A stretch of 15,262 nucleotides of DNA, taken from assembly GCA_011682565.1 (NCBI GenBank), contig JAACEJ010000018.1, forward strand, positions 1-15,262, written 5' to 3'. Made by a program: the position numbers and the translations under genes. The stretch's first letter is position 1, and every line of letters starts with the position of its first letter. The DNA is from Actinomycetota bacterium (lineage in GTDB: Bacteria > Zhuqueibacterota > Zhuqueibacteria > Residuimicrobiales > Krinioviventaceae). Positions 1 through 7,057 of this stretch are shown here, piece by piece. Below the pieces are notes generated by a model. The model saw only the letters and a program-made list of their open reading frames with translations. It searched no databases and was not told the origin of the DNA.

Positions 1-1538
1 GAGGTGATGGTCTCCCCGATCTCTCTACCATTCGCCGTAAACATGAGTATCGGTCCGGTGGTGACAAAAGTCCGGCCAGCCTGAATTCCTTTTATCCAGT
101 TGTCATAGGTAAAAGCGCCGTCGAATTTAACGTACGTTCTCACCGAACCGACCACCTGGGTATTCAGCATTTTGTCGGTTCCGGCAGACACCGGAATTTT
201 AAAGCCGCAATTGAGGATGCGATACCAAATGCGCGCAGCCGCCGGTCTTGGCCCCTTTTCATCGAACGGGTCGCCCCACGTAAACAGATCCACAGCATCT
301 AACTTGCCTAAAGCCACATCCACTGCCAGTTCGCCGGATGGATATGGAAAATGAGCCCAACTTACAAAGCCCTGTTGTTTGTGCGCTTTGTCGGCCTGGT
401 AGGCCATTGCCGGATAGTCGTAGCCATCGGGGACACCTTCATTTGGCCCACCCCAGCTTAGGGGATAAATGAGCTCTTTTAAATTGAGCAAGACCGTATG
501 GCCGAGAAAACCATGCCGACTCTCTTCATTAAAATAGACAATCTGATTGGAATCGGACAGAACGCTCGGTGCGCCGGTGAACTGTTCCACATTGGTTATC
601 AGCTCGCCCCATTTTGTGGCCAGAATATTGATGACATTGAGGTCCTCGCCCCTGGCCTCCTGCATCGCCGTTCTCAGCCCGAGAAAGTGGACATGGGTGT
701 CGCCGGAATACCAGCCCTGTTTTCTCAGGTTGATCCAGCGTTTGAGCCTGATCTTAATTTCCGGTATTTCTGAGCTGGTAACTTTAAATTGAAGAGTCGC
801 AGGTTCATATTCCATGCCCCGCTTCACCTCTATCTCGTAGGAACCTTCGGGCACGGGCAGAATAAAATCCGGTTCAACGTAAGCAAAGGTTTTGCCAGCG
901 ACCATCACGTCTCCGCCAACATCCTGGCGCCAACCAATGGGTATGTTTTTCATGTGACCCTGTGGCGGCCAATATTCGCCAGCCTGATCTTTGATATGCA
1001 CGCGCGTTGCGATCGGCTCGCCGGTATCGGCATCGCGCACACTCACCGGCACATCCAACAAGGATGTATATTCAGGCAATACAGCTTTCTTGAGCTCGGG
1101 CGGCAGCGCGGGCGCCCGCTTTATGGAGGCGATTTTCCATTCACCACCTTCTTTGATAAAGGTAAAGGTCCGGGGTCTTTTGCTATTGCCGCGGTCGTAG
1201 CATATTACCACCGGCGAGACAAGAATTTTTTGATCGCCTTCGTGCCTTTGGTAAGCGTAGCGAATGATGACATTGGAAGCGTCCAGGGAATTCAGCGCCA
1301 CCCGCCGGAGAAAAGCCGCTTTCTTTTCGCCCCAATCAAATTTAAAATCTTCCGCAAGCAAGGGAGCGACTGCGGCGGAATCGCCGTTCAGAAATCCGTT
1401 GGCCCACTTTAACAGAATGATCTGAATTTTCTCCATCTCATCATCAGGATGAGGATAAGATGGCGACCATGCGGTGATGAACACCCCTGTCAGCAATATC
1501 AACAAAACTATATTCCTGCGGGATTTACTATTTAACAT
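1..1538 (-). CDS. CehA/McbA-type PHP metallohydrolase, partial (C-terminus off the left edge)
   Basis: Reading the minus strand from an ATG at 1538-1536 gives 512 codons open to the window edge. Residues 1-30 look like a signal peptide (MLNSKSRRNIVLLILLTGVF). Residues about 33-150 resemble an NTF2/SnoaL-like fold (KWANGFLNGDSAAVAPLLAE ... FTFIKEGGEWKIASIKR). About 150-265 looks like a beta-rich domain (VPVSVRDADTGEPIATRV). The PHP-type hydrolase domain starts near 272 with WYSGDTHVH (D280, H282, H284, probable metal ligands) and continues through WAHFPYPSGE, VDLFTWGD, VSAGTD and GRTFVTTGPIL, the usual order in CehA/McbA-like proteins. A strong AAAGGAG ribosome binding site precedes the ATG. 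Founding family members hydrolyse carbaryl, but most are uncharacterised; the substrate here is unknown. It follows the glycan genes after a 272-base gap, so it may belong to the same unit or have its own promoter. The family is fairly sure, the role is not. Confidence 0.85.
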   Translation of the reverse strand, partial: MLNSKSRRNIVLLILLTGVFITAWSPSYPHPDDEMEKIQIILLKWANGFLNGDSAAVAPLLAEDFKFDWGEKKAAFLRRVALNSLDASNVIIRYAYQRHEGDQKILVSPVVICYDRGNSKRPRTFTFIKEGGEWKIASIKRAPALPPELKKAVLPEYTSLLDVPVSVRDADTGEPIATRVHIKDQAGEYWPPQGHMKNIPIGWRQDVGGDVMVAGKTFAYVEPDFILPVPEGSYEIEVKRGMEYEPATLQFKVTSSEIPEIKIRLKRWINLRKQGWYSGDTHVHFLGLRTAMQEARGEDLNVINILATKWGELITNVEQFTGAPSVLSDSNQIVYFNEESRHGFLGHTVLLNLKELIYPLSWGGPNEGVPDGYDYPAMAYQADKAHKQQGFVSWAHFPYPSGELAVDVALGKLDAVDLFTWGDPFDEKGPRPAAARIWYRILNCGFKIPVSAGTDKMLNTQVVGSVRTYVKFDGAFTYDNWIKGIQAGRTFVTTGPILMFTANGREIGETIT

Positions 1539-1541
1539 TCG

Positions 1542-1548
1542 CTCTCCT
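1542..1548 (-). promoter_or_regulatory. Strong ribosome binding site of the CehA-like gene
   Basis: The minus strand reads AAAGGAGAGCG directly before the ATG at 1538. This near-perfect anti-16S match fixes the start in a region where the gene runs off the window and could be overlooked. Confidence 0.7.
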
Positions 1549-1577
1549 TTGGTGTCTTTCCTTTGAAAAACGATTCG

Positions 1578-1715
1578 TCAAAATCTATAGTTCAGCTTCT
1601 TGAATAATTCCAACATGCTCCTAAATCCATACTTATGAGGGGACTTGCTCGTGTCCAGTTCCGGAGATGTGGATACGATTAGCTTGCAAAGGAAAAGAAC
1701 TGGATTTTTGTAATA
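1578..1715 (-). pseudogene. Possible gene fragment or repeat-borne open stretch ending in KLNYRF
   Basis: On the minus strand, 45 sense codons run from just after a TGA (1716-1718) to a TGA at 1578-1580. The last residues read SMLELFKKLNYRF, which looks like a genuine protein C-terminus (outer-membrane barrels often end in a similar aromatic pattern). The only ATG (1616) would give 12 residues; an AGGAG lies just upstream of it. There is no start for the full stretch. It may be a relic of a lost gene, part of a dispersed repeat, or chance. I recognise no family. Confidence 0.2.
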
Positions 1716-1765
1716 TCATTTTGAAAAAATTGAAAAATTTTACTAATAAAGACAATCTCTCAGCA

Positions 1766-1785
1766 ACCTTCGGCTCCGCTCAGGT
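1766..1785. repeat. Short palindrome resembling a dispersed repeat
   Basis: The sequence ACCTTCGGCTCCGCTCAGGT has complementary ends (ACCT/AGGT) and a CGG/CCG core. It resembles the CCTTCGACTCCGCTCAGG-type palindromes scattered through intergenic DNA of many bacteria. It sits just after the stop of GH43 E, so it could also act on the 3' end of the mRNA. Only one copy is visible here. Confidence 0.3.
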
Positions 1786-1810
1786 GTAGTGCGTGGTTTT
1801 CGTTCAGACG

Positions 1811-3100
1811 CTATTTGACTATAGCCAGCTTTTTAGTTGCTCTATATTTGCCGGCTGTTAATTGGCAAAAATACAATCCTGAGCTAACAGAACTGCTATC
1901 CCAGATCAACGAATAATTGCCGGCGTTTTTCTGCCCATCAACAAGAGTTGTAATTAACTTTCCCTGAACATTATAAATTGAAACTTTTATTGTAGATGGT
2001 GTAAATAATTCATACTCAATCTGTGTTGTTAATTTGAATGGATTGGGATAATTCTGATAAAGGACAAAGCCGGTTTGTCGTGTTTCCGGACTCTTTTCCT
2101 CGCTGATCAGCCCGCCGGCAACCGGCCAACCCTCAGCGTCCCACTCCAGAGATCGTATTTGCAGAGTGGGGATACCATAATTATCGGCATCGTAAGTATG
2201 GTAAATCAGCCAATCACCATTTTCTCCCAGAAGAACGGCATTGCTTCCCGGACCCCGCCAGCGACCACGACTTCTGAGCACCAGACTGCCACCGCCGTAT
2301 AACATTTTCTTACCCGTCCGATCATAATAAGTGCCCTCGACCCGGACGGAGCGACCCACCATAATTTTATAAGTACTCTCGACACCGCGACAACAAAAAT
2401 CAAAGGACACAAACAAGTAATAATAGCCATTTCTACCGACAATAAACGGTGCTTCAATGGCTCTGGTCGTGATTCTCCTGGCCAGAGAAATCAGAACCGG
2501 ACTTGCCGATACGGGCTTCATGGTCGTGGAATCAAGCTCCGTCAATTTAATGCCGTCCCAGAAGGAGCCGAACGCCATCCAGATTTTTCCGCTATCATCC
2601 ATGACAATGTTGGGGCCGATGGTATTCCAATTATCTGTTCTTTTTGACTCGATTACTTTTCCATGATCAATCCATCGATAGCCTGGATCGTCAGGATCTA
2701 AAGTTGTATTCGTAGCAACTCCAATCGCCAAGCGATTAACTCCAAAAGTGCCCGAAAGGGCATAAAACAGGTAATATCGACCTTCATGATAGAAAACATT
2801 CGGACCCCAAATACTTTTGACACCCGGAATTGTCTGAATACCCCAATCGGGAATTGCGTCAAATACGGAGCCAATATATTCCCATTCAATTAGATCTTTC
2901 GATCGTCTGATAGGAATCTTTTTACCAGTGGAAAAGATATAGTAATAATTATTAGACTTGATAATGCATGGGTCGTGTACCTGCGTTACATCACCTATCT
3001 GTGCGTCTGCCTGTATGACCAGGAGAAACATAATCAGGAATGATAAACTTGAAACTTGCTGCCTTGAAATACCTGGCCCTTCATAACTAACTTGCCACAT
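1811..3100 (-). CDS. GH43 E: degenerate arabinanase-like protein with T9SS tail and GH2-derived N-terminus
   Basis: This 429-residue protein aligns along its length with GH43 D next door. Residues 1-18 (MWQVSYEGPGISRQQVSS) match the GH2 C-terminus, not a GH43. A hydrophobic core (LSFLIMFLLVIQA) and ADAQ follow, so it may still work as an unusual signal peptide. The GH43 propeller spans about 36-330 and the T9SS sorting domain about 343-429 (YQNYPNPFK ... GLYFCQL ... KKLAIVK). The catalytic base is kept (HDP, D43) and so is the acid motif IEAPFI. However, the second triad Asp is Gly (IGP, G162), WAPD is WGPN (N101), and the GHN histidine is Ser (S286). The gene looks richer in A/T than D. It is probably secreted through T9SS. 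It may be a dead enzyme, a binding protein or an early pseudogene; the frame is intact. The start at ATG 3100 has GGGAG two bases upstream. Confidence 0.85.
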   Translation of the reverse strand: MWQVSYEGPGISRQQVSSLSFLIMFLLVIQADAQIGDVTQVHDPCIIKSNNYYYIFSTGKKIPIRRSKDLIEWEYIGSVFDAIPDWGIQTIPGVKSIWGPNVFYHEGRYYLFYALSGTFGVNRLAIGVATNTTLDPDDPGYRWIDHGKVIESKRTDNWNTIGPNIVMDDSGKIWMAFGSFWDGIKLTELDSTTMKPVSASPVLISLARRITTRAIEAPFIVGRNGYYYLFVSFDFCCRGVESTYKIMVGRSVRVEGTYYDRTGKKMLYGGGSLVLRSRGRWRGPGSNAVLLGENGDWLIYHTYDADNYGIPTLQIRSLEWDAEGWPVAGGLISEEKSPETRQTGFVLYQNYPNPFKLTTQIEYELFTPSTIKVSIYNVQGKLITTLVDGQKNAGNYSLIWDSSSVSSGLYFCQLTAGKYRATKKLAIVK

Positions 3101-3135
3101 TTCTCCCTGAGCCTTCTTTAAAAATATCCAACTTT
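3101..3135 (-). pseudogene. Relic of GH2 PA14-domain coding sequence upstream of GH43 E
   Basis: Upstream of the E start, in the same frame and back to a TAA at 3134-3136, the codons read SWIFLKKAQGE. They align without gaps to GH2 residues LFFQRSGGQ, just before the Met that became the E start (GH2 M801). The CAGGGAGAA that now serves as ribosome binding site corresponds to the GH2 codons for GGQ. The rest of the GH2 copy is missing. Confidence 0.6.
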
Positions 3136-3263
3136 ACAGAAGGCCATTGCGAGCAGAGTGAAACAGAGCAAGGCAATCTTCTGATAAATCATATATTTTC
3201 AGGAGATTTACTCGTTACTTCGCTCCTCGCTATGACAGTATTTAAAAAAATAGCTTTGTAAAG
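3130..3263. repeat. Imperfect inverted repeat between GH43 D and E (MITE-like or hairpin element)
   Basis: The left arm (about 3144-3182, containing CATTGCGAG ... AATCTTCT) pairs imperfectly with the right arm (about 3201-3237, AGGAGATTT ... CTCGCTATGA). Outer arms ACTTTACAGAAG (3131-3142) and CTTTGTAAAGT (3253-3263) add further pairing. The core resembles ATTGCGAGC...AATCTT / AGATT...GCTCGCAATGAC repeats dispersed in many bacterial genomes. There is no transposase. Folded in mRNA it could attenuate or process the transcript between D and E. Confidence 0.55.
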
Positions 3264-3285
3264 TGGACTCAAGTATCATTGGGCA

Positions 3286-4542
3286 CTATTTAACTATAAT
3301 CAGCTTTTTTGTTGCACTATATTCTCCAACGATCAGGTTGTAAAAATACAATCCTGAGCTAACAGAACTGCTATCCCAGATCACTGAATAACTGCCTGCA
3401 TTTTTCTGCTCATTAACAAGGGTTGTAATTAACTTCCCTCGAACGTTATAAATTGAAATATTTACTTTAGCCGATTTTAATAATTCATAGTCAATCTTTG
3501 TTTTTAATTTAAACGGATTGGGGTAATTCTGATAAAGGATAAAGCCAGATTGTACTGTTTGTGGACTCTTCTCCTCGTTGATTAGTTTGCCGGCAACCGG
3601 CCAATCATCCGCATCCCACTCTAACGATCTTATTTGCAGCGTGGGGATGCCATAGTTATTGGCATCGTAAGTATGGTAAATCAGCCAGTCGCCATTTTCC
3701 GTCAAAAGCACGGCATTGTGTCCCGGGCCACGCCAGCGGCCGCGACTTCGGAGCACCAGGCTGCCGCCGCCGTACAGCATTTTCTTGCCCGTCCGGTCAT
3801 AGTAGGGACCATCGACCCGGACGGAGCGACCCATCATAATTTTATAGGTGCTCTTGACGCCGCGGCAACAGAAATCGAATGACACAAAAAGGTAATAGTA
3901 ACCATTTTTGCGCACAATAAACGGCGCCTCTATGGCCCTGGTCGTAATTCTCCTGGCCAGAGAAATCAGTACCGGAGCTGCCGATACGGGCTTCATGGTC
4001 GCAGAATCAAGCCGCGTCAGTTTGATGCCATCCCAAAAGGAGCCGAAGGCCAGCCATATTTTTCCCCTATCATCCGTGACAATGTTGGGGTCGATGGCAT
4101 TCCAGTTGTCGCCCGGTTCAGAGCCAATAACCTTTCCCTGATCCACCCATTTATAATCGGGGTCATCGGGATCCAGGGTGGTATTGGTTACCAGCCCAAT
4201 GCACGAGCGGTTACTGCCAAAAGTCGAAAGAGCATAGTACAGATAATAGACGCCTCTATGGTACGAGATGTCCGGCGCCCAGATATTCCTGACTCCCGGA
4301 ATTGCATCTTTGCCCCACGCCGGAATTTCATCGAAAACCGACCCGACAGATTCCCATTCTTTCAGATCTTCCGATCTGCGGATGGGAATTCGGTCGCCTG
4401 TGGAAAAGATATAGTAATACTTGCCACACCTGATGATGCTGGGGTCGTGCACGTACAGAATATCGCCCGTTTGCGCTTCTGACATTATAACCGGCAGCAA
4501 TACCATCAGCAACAATAAAACGGGCATGCAATTCTTTTTCAT
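3286..4542 (-). CDS. GH43 D: secreted arabinanase-like enzyme with T9SS sorting domain
   Basis: The 418-residue protein resembles arabinan endo-1,5-alpha-L-arabinosidases, which cut alpha-1,5-arabinan. It has a signal peptide (MKKNCMPVLLLLMVLLPVI, probably cut before QTGD) and a five-bladed GH43 domain at about 25-325. Likely catalytic residues are base D33 (VHDP), pKa modulator D151 (NAIDP) and acid E205 (AIEAPF). WAPD (D91), the FDFCCRGV...YKIMMGRS block and GHN (metal-site His) are all present. The tail, about 334-418 (LYQNYPNPFK ... IYNVRGK ... KKLIIVK), is a T9SS type-A sorting domain, so the mature enzyme should be released or surface-anchored outside the outer membrane. Its ATG follows the GH2 stop directly (TAGATG), implying translational coupling. 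Unlike A-C it lacks the loop before the catalytic Glu. Family is sure; exact bond specificity is inferred. Confidence 0.93.
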   Translation of the reverse strand: MKKNCMPVLLLLMVLLPVIMSEAQTGDILYVHDPSIIRCGKYYYIFSTGDRIPIRRSEDLKEWESVGSVFDEIPAWGKDAIPGVRNIWAPDISYHRGVYYLYYALSTFGSNRSCIGLVTNTTLDPDDPDYKWVDQGKVIGSEPGDNWNAIDPNIVTDDRGKIWLAFGSFWDGIKLTRLDSATMKPVSAAPVLISLARRITTRAIEAPFIVRKNGYYYLFVSFDFCCRGVKSTYKIMMGRSVRVDGPYYDRTGKKMLYGGGSLVLRSRGRWRGPGHNAVLLTENGDWLIYHTYDANNYGIPTLQIRSLEWDADDWPVAGKLINEEKSPQTVQSGFILYQNYPNPFKLKTKIDYELLKSAKVNISIYNVRGKLITTLVNEQKNAGSYSVIWDSSSVSSGLYFYNLIVGEYSATKKLIIVK

Positions 4543-7026
4543 CTAATCAAACACTTTATGCATCAGCATGTCCCGAGAAATTTGCTGTTTCGGAATGCCG
4601 GGCCCTTCATAACTCACCTGCAGCATCTGGCCGCCAGAGCGCTGGAAAAACAAAAGCGTAATGGGATGCATTCCAGCTTCGAGGGCGATGGCTCCGTATT
4701 TTTCTCTTTTGCCATACAAACCGATATTGATGACAATCTCTTTATCGTCGATGAACAATCGGCTGCCTTCGTCCGAAGTCGTATAGAAAACATAGACGCC
4801 GGTTACCGGGATTTTAATCAGGCCCATGAATTTCAGCGCGTAATTTTTATCCCGCTTAACCACGCTCAGGTCAAAAGATTTCGCTACCGTGGTCATAACG
4901 GGATTGAGCTTTTCAAAATCGGGAAATTGCCGCCACTGGCCTTCGTAATAGCTGACATTTAATCCGGGCCTTGTCTTTTCCACTTTTACAGACTTGACCG
5001 GAACTACTTTTCTTATGGAAAATGTATTAACCCGGCTGGCAACACCATTGGCCCAGAAAGCGCGGGTTTTAATTTCCGTTGTTTTCGTCAAATGAATGGG
5101 CTGCGAATAAACGAGAGATTTTTGCGTTGGTTCGCTACCATCCAATGTGTAGTAAATTTTTGCTCCGTCCCGCCAGCAGTAAAGTTCGATATTTGCATCG
5201 GTTATAAATATATCGGCCTTGTTTTTGCGCTCCGGCGGAAAATAACCCTGATGAGCGAGCGACACGGATTTTGGCCTCATCTTGATCACTTTGCGATCAT
5301 AGGTCATCAGGCCATTATTCTCGGTTTCCACATCCGTTGTTTGCGTGTAAACAGCAGCGCTCAGTCCGGGCTTTTGAATCAACGGCAGCAATTGTTTGTA
5401 CAGGTTTTCATATCGTAACAGCAAACCGTTGGAATCCTGCAAAACATCATAGCCCCATCCCTTTGGATTCCAGGCATGATCCGGCACAATGAAACCCAAT
5501 CCTCCGAATTCACCCAGCACAGCCGCTCTTTTTGGTTCGGGATCGGGCGATTTCGGATCCGGATAGGAATGGATGTCGTGCACATCGCCAACACCGCGAT
5601 CGGTCCAGCCGCTGGCATGGTCCACCAGTCGGGACGGATCCAGCGCTTTGATTTCTTCGGTGATGCGCCTGGAATCATATTGGCCCCAGCCCTCGTTGAA
5701 AGGAACCCACATGATGATGCTCGGATGATTATACAGTCCCGTAATCATTCGTTTCAGTTCCAGTTCAAATTGCTTTTTATCGGCGCTGGTTATGTTTTTT
5801 CCACTGGGCATATCCTGCCAGACCAGCAATCCCATTTTATCGCAAAAGTAATACCATCGATCGGGTTCAACTTTAACATGTTTTCGCACCATGTTAAAGC
5901 CCATCTTTTTGGTGATTTCGAGGTCGTAGCGCAAGGCTTCATAAGTTGGTGCGGTATACAGTCCGTCCGGCCAGAAGCCCTGATCCAGCGGTCCCAGTTG
6001 GAAGACAAATTTCCCATTCAACATCAACCGGGTGATGCCCTTTTTATCTTTGCCCACAGCGATCTTGCGCATTGCAAAATAGCTTTTGATCGAATCCAGG
6101 ACAGCTCCGGAATCATCTTTTAGAATTATTTTCAGATCGTACAAGTACGGCGACGCGGGCGACCACAGTTTCACGTCGGCAAGATTAATCTTAAAAGTCT
6201 CGTCCGGTTTGGCCGATGCTTCGCCAACGGTTTTGCCGTCCGCCAGCGCAACAGCGTAAACGAGAGACCCGGCATTGGCGCCGCCGGTATTGACCGTCAG
6301 CTTCAGGCATTTTTTATCGACATCGGGAGTGACAAAAAAGCGCTCGATAAAAGTTTCCGCCACCGGCTCCAGCCACACGGTCTGCCAGATGCCGCTGGTC
6401 GGCGTATACCAGATGCCGCCCGGCGTGGTGGTCTGTTTGCCAACCGGTTGCCCGCCTTTGTTGGTGGGATCCCAGACCGAAACAATCAACTCCTGCGGGC
6501 CATCTTTTTGCAGCGCATTTGTAATGTCAAAGCTGAACGGATCGTAGCCGCCCCGATGCGTGCCCACTGTTTTGCCGTTGACGTAAACAATAATCTCCCA
6601 ATCAACAGCGCCAAAGTGCAGCAAAACACGCTGATTCTTCCAGTCGGATGGAACGGTAAAAGTGGTGCGATAGTAAATACGATCCTTTTCGGTTATTCTT
6701 TTGCCCACACCCGAAAGTGCCGACTCAATGGGAAAAGGCACCAGGATGGAACCGTCGAACTGAGTGGGTACGCCGTCTTCCTTTTTGGTCAGCGTATAAT
6801 CCCAGAGTCCGTTCAGGTTCTGCCAATTTTGCCGAACCATTTGCGGCCGGGGATATTCGGGCAGCACATTTTCCGGTGAAACATTTTTCGCCCAGCGGGT
6901 TTGCAGAGGCACATCCGCAGGTTTCCATTGGGATGCTTTCCTGGTACAGCTCGAAAACAAGGTCGTCAGACTAAAGATTACAATAATCCATTTCAGAGAG
7001 AAAAAAGTAGTTCTGTTGAAAAGCAT
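4543..7026 (-). CDS. GH2 glycoside hydrolase lipoprotein with chitobiase-like and PA14 domains
   Basis: The 827-residue protein starts with a lipoprotein-type signal (TLFSSC, C27), so it is probably anchored to a membrane. It contains a GH2 sugar-binding domain (about 65-215, RPQMVRQNWQNLNGLWDY), an Ig-like domain and a TIM barrel with acid/base E445 (PFNEGW) and nucleophile E506 (LGEFGG). A chitobiase C-terminal-like domain follows at about 608-675 (IYYTLDGSEPT), then a PA14 domain at about 687-815 (YTTSDEGSRLFIDD ... VSYEGPG). GH2 includes beta-galactosidases, beta-mannosidases, beta-glucuronidases and rarer activities; I cannot fix the substrate. The arabinan context suggests a galactose- or arabinopyranose-type side sugar. 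The AGGAG site six bases before the ATG supports the start. PA14 and chitobiase-like modules often help with substrate contact. The last 27 codons were copied into the start of GH43 E. Confidence 0.92.
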   Translation of the reverse strand: MLFNRTTFFSLKWIIVIFSLTTLFSSCTRKASQWKPADVPLQTRWAKNVSPENVLPEYPRPQMVRQNWQNLNGLWDYTLTKKEDGVPTQFDGSILVPFPIESALSGVGKRITEKDRIYYRTTFTVPSDWKNQRVLLHFGAVDWEIIVYVNGKTVGTHRGGYDPFSFDITNALQKDGPQELIVSVWDPTNKGGQPVGKQTTTPGGIWYTPTSGIWQTVWLEPVAETFIERFFVTPDVDKKCLKLTVNTGGANAGSLVYAVALADGKTVGEASAKPDETFKINLADVKLWSPASPYLYDLKIILKDDSGAVLDSIKSYFAMRKIAVGKDKKGITRLMLNGKFVFQLGPLDQGFWPDGLYTAPTYEALRYDLEITKKMGFNMVRKHVKVEPDRWYYFCDKMGLLVWQDMPSGKNITSADKKQFELELKRMITGLYNHPSIIMWVPFNEGWGQYDSRRITEEIKALDPSRLVDHASGWTDRGVGDVHDIHSYPDPKSPDPEPKRAAVLGEFGGLGFIVPDHAWNPKGWGYDVLQDSNGLLLRYENLYKQLLPLIQKPGLSAAVYTQTTDVETENNGLMTYDRKVIKMRPKSVSLAHQGYFPPERKNKADIFITDANIELYCWRDGAKIYYTLDGSEPTQKSLVYSQPIHLTKTTEIKTRAFWANGVASRVNTFSIRKVVPVKSVKVEKTRPGLNVSYYEGQWRQFPDFEKLNPVMTTVAKSFDLSVVKRDKNYALKFMGLIKIPVTGVYVFYTTSDEGSRLFIDDKEIVINIGLYGKREKYGAIALEAGMHPITLLFFQRSGGQMLQVSYEGPGIPKQQISRDMLMHKVFD

Positions 7027-7057
7027 AATTGTCTCCTGATATTTAACCTGTCAATTT

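Larger units (their letters stand above)
1539..1810. other. Intergenic gap between GH43 E and the CehA-like gene
   Basis: The 272 bases hold no convincing gene. I see an A/T-rich tract at 1700-1750, a short palindrome at 1766-1785, and a 45-codon open stretch on the minus strand ending at 1578 (listed separately). A promoter for the CehA-like gene could lie in the A/T-rich part, but I could not recognise a clear consensus. No long U-tailed hairpin typical of an intrinsic terminator is visible. Confidence 0.5.

Noticed and set aside
789..1412. Open frame of 207 codons on the plus strand
   Set aside because: The minus strand here encodes the continuous CehA-like protein with a strong ribosome binding site; the plus frame shows no family features.
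1690..1760. Promoter in the A/T-rich tract upstream of the CehA-like gene
   Set aside because: Several weak matches are possible, but no clear -35/-10 or Bacteroidota-type pair could be singled out.
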